From: Bradysia coprophila
Taxonomy: Eukaryota > Arthropoda > Insecta > Diptera > Sciaridae
NCBI RefSeq assembly: GCF_014529535.1
Contig: NW_023503972.1
Coordinates: 2,914,001 to 2,978,000, forward strand
Reading direction: 5' to 3'
DNA: 64,000 bases
The position numbers were made by a program, and so were the translations under genes. The notes under the pieces were generated by a model, which was given only the letters and a program-made list of their open reading frames with translations, made no database searches and had not been told where the DNA came from. Shown here in pieces: positions 59,700 through 64,000 of this stretch. Position 1 is the first letter of the stretch; each line of letters opens with the position of its first letter.

Positions 59700-60661
59700 A
59701 TGAATAAATTTATTGTGCTACTCATCGCCGCTGTAATCTCAGTGGATGCGGCTACGTATTCCATTGAAGGAATTGCACCAAGAATCATTAACGGACAATT
59801 GGCAGCAACAAATCAGTTTCCATGGCACGTTTCAATTCAGGGAAACTTAACGAATGGTCAAGCGATGCTTTGTGGAGGTGCTTTGATTTCGAATGCATTT
59901 GTTCTCACTGCCGCCCATTGTGTAGTGAAGTAAGTTTCTATAAAACAGTCGATACTTTCGCAACCGTTGCTGATGATGAAAATAATTTCTTTCAGCGTAA
60001 CATCGCCGAGAATCGGTATGGGATCGAATGTCCTAGCCCAACCTCAAATATCGATGGTTGCACAATCGAGAATTATTCATCCGAATTATAATTCGCAGAC
60101 GTATGCTAATGATTTGGCATTGTTGCGTTTGCCGCTGAATCTGACGAGTTCGGCATCCATCCAATGGATTCGATTGCCTTCACTTTCACAAGCGACCAAT
60201 CAGTTTGTTAATGCTTCAGGAATTCTCAGCGGTTTTGGACGCATTAACGACCAAAGTAAGAATCAAATGCTCTGCTTCCTTCACTTTTAAGATGAAATAT
60301 CATGGTCGATCGGTAAACTAAAGTTTGACTAACAAAATTCTTAGGTGCACCATCTGCAAATCTTCGATATGCCAGAACTCGTGTAATGACCAATGCAAAT
60401 TGTCAATTATATTACGGATCGGCGGCTGTAACGAATAGTACCCTCTGCACACTGGGATACGATATTAATGCACAAGGTCCTTGTGCAAATGATAACGGCG
60501 GGCCTTTGCATATTGTCGAATCTAACGGTAACACGCTGATTGGAATTCATTCATTCTTCTCGTCTAGTGGCTGTAATGCTGGTCATCCAGCTGGGTATGC
60601 TAGAATTAGTTCATACACTCAATGGATATCGCAACAAGCCGGAATTGCAACAAGACCTTAA
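59700..60661 (+). CDS. chymotrypsin-family serine protease homologue 1 (catalytic Ser lost)
   Basis: Exons 59700-59929, 59996-60255 and 60345-60661, GT-AG with phases 2 and 1, give 268 residues. Signal peptide about 1-17 (FIVLLIAAVISVDA), short propeptide, then the tryptic activation site APR|IING at 28/29. His73 lies in LTAAHC with the C58-C74 disulfide, and Asp116 in NDLALL. The Ser region reads PCANDNGGPL, so the catalytic serine (chymotrypsin 195) is Asn214 and the usual Gly193 is Asn212. The fold and zymogen cleavage site are kept, but it cannot act as a serine protease. Such homologues act as cofactors, binding proteins or decoys in gut or haemolymph. An AATAAA follows 77 bp after the stop. 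A second homologue faces it on the minus strand. Confidence 0.92.
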
Positions 60662-60737
60662 GAATGTCTTGAAATATTGAAATCGACAAAGAATTACGCT
60701 TAAATTGTTGGGGAGAAACAACAAAGAAGAACGATAG

Positions 60738-60743
60738 AATAAA
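60738..60743 (+). terminator. poly(A) signal of serine protease homologue 1
   Basis: AATAAA, 77 bp beyond the stop codon at 60661. Confidence 0.7.
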
Positions 60744-60946
60744 TTGATCTGATGATGATTATATACAAAAAGCATTTTCCTCTTAAAACCAATTTTTTAA
60801 AATTGTTGTATTAAAACAACACGTCTCCTAAGGGTTAACGAAGCGAAGGTAAGAAGTCATACATTTATTCTAAAAAAAAATGGTTAATGAAAACTCCAGT
60901 TAACGTTTCCCAGACGGTAAACGTATGAGCAATTTTACTATCCAAT
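60744..60946. other. spacer between the protease homologues
   Basis: A short AT-rich spacer without features. Confidence 0.4.
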
Positions 60947-61085
60947 CTATTACTTCAATTGATAATTTTTTTTCTTCAATAGATTCTTACAACATACTTT
61001 TTGCTATATAATGTCGCATTAGTTGCAGCCTGTCGTTTTTTCCTGCAGTCATTATCGATAACAGATGATAACCGCTTGAACAAAA
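60947..61085 (+). mobile_element. dispersed ~130-bp repeat, copy
   Basis: CAATCTATTACTTCAATTG, then CTTTTTGCTATATAATGTCG, CATTAGTTGCAGCCTGTCG and CATTATCGATAACAGATGAT align in order with the copy at 27862. Confidence 0.7.
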
Positions 61086-61202
61086 TTGTGAGTCAAAGGT
61101 TAGACTGTCGAAGCATACAATGTTTGATAAAAAGAGATTTGTACTTTTTCAACATTCATTTATACCGTCAAAGACGTGCCTGTGTCATGTGGTCGGGTTG
61201 TT

Positions 61203-61514
61203 TGTAATTGCACGGCAGAGTAAAATAAACCAAGCAGGAGCGGTTCATTTTCTAAACGTCAAAGGGACCTAATACACTATGAAAATGAACTCGAATGAAC
61301 ACTGACATAAATTGAAAAATTTTATTCGCCAAAAAATATAGGGCTACTAGATTATCAAAAAGTTGGTGTATACCGGCTCCGCCGTCCTAAAAAAAAACTT
61401 TTTTTTAAACTTTTTTGGTAGTGAACATGCGTCACGCCCGCTTACTAACGTGCTGGCATGATTCAGGTCACTTGTCAAACGTCCACTCCTGCCTTTACTC
61501 TGTCGTTGAAATTG
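61203..61514. mobile_element. CAGAGTAAA-family MITE, copy 2
   Basis: The element spans about 61211-61506. Its left half (GGCAGAGTAAAATAAACCAA, then CACTGACATAAATTG) is the inverse of the right half of copy 1 at 55674. The flanks TGTAATTG and TGAAATTG match at 7 of 8 positions, supporting an 8-bp duplication. About 100 bp of extra sequence, including a poly-T run, lies in its right half. It sits between the two protease homologues. Confidence 0.78.
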
Positions 61515-61989
61515 TAAAGACTGCATGTATTTATGGGGAATCTGTTGAAGCGACGTTGGGTCGATGTCGAGTAGGTAAAAAGGATTCGTATTTCAACACC
61601 ACTTTAGCTACTCAAAATCTATCAGTATTTTGTCGAAATGGAAGAGACAAGTACATTAAATGGATCGAAGGGTTAGATAAAATTTTCGAGTTGAAAGCGT
61701 TGCTAGCTTTAATTATTTTCCTAATTATTGTCTAGAGGTTCGATCTCTAACATTGATAAAAAAAAGTCGTAAGATACATGACGATAGAACCCATGACTGC
61801 AGACTATAGCAGGTAACACCGGCCTGAGATTCGTTATTGTCGTTCTTACCAAAAATTTATCGACAATTTCAGTACCATCAGTAAATTAAACTCCCTGCGT
61901 TCTAGTGCTATACAGATTCGGATTATAACGCTAACAGATGGATGAGTAACGCCGACAAAGGTATTTCTTTATTTTATTTTCCGCTAAGT
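61515..61989. other. 3' flank of serine protease homologue 2
   Basis: A 106-codon frame (61415-61735 plus) overlaps the MITE and has no motif, so it is not called. Nothing else seen. Confidence 0.4.
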
Positions 61990-63033
61990 TTACACAGACG
62001 TTACTGATCGAATCCACTCTCTATATGGCTGAACTCTTGTATAAGCCGACGGCCATGTTCCATTGCACGCCTCAATTACCAGAGCGCTAATTCCGACTAA
62101 AGTGTCGACACCGTTGAACGAAACACTAAAGCCACCGCCAATATCTTGATTGCAAATATTCGATTGATAAATTGGATCCTCGCCGCAGAAAAAGTTGTTA
62201 CTGTTGACTCCAAAGAAAGCGGTGCATCTGTGCGATGGGTTTTTAATGAGAATTTGATGAGAAAAGGAGAAAAGTTTTTAGCACTTTCGGTGAAGCCTAA
62301 CAACAACATTCTAATCGTTCTGAGTTCATCACCTGTACGAGCTCTCAAATATGCCCGATTTAACTTGTAACCGACTCACCTAGCTCCTTCTGTGACTCTT
62401 TGGTGGCCTCGTTGCAGTCGTTCGACAGAAACTGAGGTAGCTGAAGATCCACCAAAGCCAATCATCGAACCTTGTTCATTTTCAAAAGGTAACGTTTGAA
62501 GCCAGTTTAATGGTGGCAAAGCAATTGGGGATATATCGACTATAGATACGATAAAAAATGAGATGCGACTATACCACTGCACGTCAACAAAACCGTTACA
62601 AAACTAACCAGAAAACGAGAGAATGCTGTTCGCTGGAAGCGTTACTATTCCAATGTCATTGTTTCTCGGTTGTGGTGTGTAATTGGGATGAGCTAGGCCC
62701 ACAACACTCACGATTTGTCTTGTTTGGATGAATAGTTGACTTCCTAGACGACATCTCCATTCCACAAAGTTGTGGACTAAATTGCCGGCCGTAAGGACGT
62801 GAATGGACGAAATTAAAGTACCGCCACCAGCTATTCCAACATTGGTTTCCAGCATTGAAAATATGTAGACATGGTGAGGTGATTGTGGCGCTGAATATCC
62901 ATTTATGATTGCCTGATCGAATTATTGTAATTAAAAGCGATTTCCAATTGTTATTTACAAGTCTCTGTTAATGACTTACATCGATATGCGTAGCACAAAT
63001 TAATAAGACACAAATTGTTGCGATTGACTTCAT
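61990..63033 (-). CDS. chymotrypsin-family serine protease homologue 2 (His and Ser lost)
   Basis: Exons (minus strand) 63033-62980, 62912-62609, 62539-62380 and 62227-61990, all GT-AG with phases 0, 1 and 2, give 251 residues. Signal peptide 1-15 or so (ATICVLLICA), followed almost at once by AIINGYSAP. The activation Arg and propeptide are missing. The His loop reads LTAGNL, so catalytic His is Asn62 and its Cys is lost together with the partner Cys (AGGGTLIS instead of CGG.LIS). Asp104 is kept (NNDIGIV). The Ser region reads ICNQDIGGG, so Ser is Ile202. Other disulfide cysteines (174, 187, 198, 227) and W..AYTRV..YREWI remain. It is a secreted pseudo-protease that is more degenerate at its active site than its neighbour, but its intact frame and splice sites argue against a pseudogene. 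Confidence 0.9.
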
Positions 63034-63428
63034 GGTTTTCTCGGAAACGGCTATCCTCGAATGATCGAAATATTTCAAATTTAACTCTTTATTCTGTTAT
63101 CATCAGTTCGATTTCGTTTTAAGTGCTTCAAAGATTACAATTCACGCCGTTCAGCGTAACGATAACGAAATTTCGTATCAGAAAAAGGGAAATGTTAAGT
63201 TACCGAAACTGTAAGTTGCTATTACGCGTCTTTGTTTAGGTTTCAATGACATTATGTCAATGGTAGCAATTAAACCGACCCGGCCCATTGTCCTAAAATT
63301 GAAGTTAAAACTTTCCTGAAAAATCCTCAAGCAATTTTGACCCCAAAAAAGTCGAATTAGGCTTGATTCGAGTAGGAAACTGTATAGTCACTAGATATAA
63401 GGATAGCCACCCCAGGTCAATGAAACGT
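63034..63428. other. upstream region of serine protease homologue 2
   Basis: It should hold the promoter of the minus-strand gene. On that strand AGAATAAAGAG lies about 65 bp upstream of the ATG as a weak TATA-like candidate. Nothing else recognised. Confidence 0.35.
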
Positions 63429-63952
63429 AACTGAAGCGAGGGGTAACTCACTTCTAGATTAAATGGATTAAATGGATTAAATGGTATTAAATGGATTTAA
63501 TGGATTAAATGGATTTAATGGATTAAATGGAATAAAAATTGGATTAAATGGATTAAATACGAAAAAACTTCATTTTACAAAATACTGTAAAAGTCTTAAA
63601 AATTGTTGATTTTGATCGAACCACGTACTACAACTCATACTACAATGTTAAAAAAAGAAAAAAATCCACTTTTAGGAGTTTTTGGTGTAAAGTGGATTAA
63701 ATGGATTAAATGGATTAAATAAATTTAATACAATTTATAACAAAAAAAATTCCTTTACCTCACGAGTACTTAAACGAGCTGGTGATCGTGCAAATCTATT
63801 TTTCGCAATTACTTTACAAATTTTTCAGGTGGGTAGCCTAATTATTTCGGTAAAACTAAAAAATTTTTTTTGGATTAAATGGATTTAATGGATTTAATGG
63901 ATTAAATGGATTAAATGGATTAAATGGAGGCGCGTCACCCCTCGAACTGAAG
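63429..63952. mobile_element. hAT-like MITE of ATTTAATCC repeats, copy 2, with 8-bp TSD
   Basis: The element at 63437-63944 (508 bp) is flanked by exact AACTGAAG repeats (63429-63436 and 63945-63952). The terminal inverted repeats CGAGGGGTAACTCACTTC and CGAGGGGTGACGCGCCTC match copy 1 in opposite orientation, and the unique inner segments (GTAAAACTAAAAAATTTT, ACTTTACAAATTTTTC) are conserved. Interior ATTTAATCC (here GGATTAAAT) block lengths differ from copy 1. Confidence 0.93.
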
Positions 63953-64000
63953 ACGTTAAAATATCGGACTTAATTCATTCACTTTATTTGAATAAGGTAA

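Noticed and set aside
61415..61735. 106-codon plus-strand frame between the protease homologues
   Set aside because: Its first third lies inside a MITE copy and the rest shows no motif.

Overview
This is a strongly AT-rich, gene-poor stretch of an animal nuclear genome. The genes have short GT-AG introns and insect-type content: an EF-hand rhomboid protease, a divergent ionotropic receptor, midgut-type serine protease homologues and a ciliary transition-zone gene. A non-drosophilid dipteran is the best guess, but the sequence alone does not fix the species. Gene models were built by eye from splice signals, reading phase and protein motifs.

Region by region. From 1 to 42.1 kb I find no convincing host gene. 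This part holds a 15-bp minisatellite split by a poly(A)-tailed LINE 3' end and by a GC-richer insert (2.4-5.3 kb). It also holds a foldback-type element of about 2 kb with inverted arrays of palindromic 43-bp repeats (10.5-12.5 kb), a relic of a LINE RNase H region (32.4-32.9 kb), and many foldback or MITE-like elements, several nested (39.3-41.4 kb). From 42.2 to 50.6 kb lie two divergent genes: Mks1 on the minus strand, with an RFX X-box-like site 60 bp upstream, and rhomboid-4 on the plus strand with seven exons and a 0.93-kb inverted repeat in its first intron. From 53.7 to 55.5 kb is an intronless ionotropic receptor gene on the minus strand. From 55.7 to 58.9 kb is a dense nest of small elements in which a duplicated segment gives a filled-site/empty-site comparison. 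From 59.7 to 63.0 kb are two serine protease homologues arranged tail to tail, both lacking catalytic residues. A hAT-like MITE with an exact 8-bp target duplication lies at 63.4-63.9 kb; its sister copy is at 39.6-40.1 kb.

How the genes relate: Mks1 (ciliary gate) and the ionotropic receptor (chemosensation) both fit sensory neurons, and rhomboid-4 is a calcium-responsive intramembrane protease. The two pseudo-proteases look like secreted gut or haemolymph proteins. Nothing suggests that the genes form one pathway. The most novel material is the mobile DNA: a foldback element with palindromic repeat arrays and a 9-bp flanking repeat, a hAT-like MITE built from ATTTAATCC repeats, and at least six other small dispersed families.
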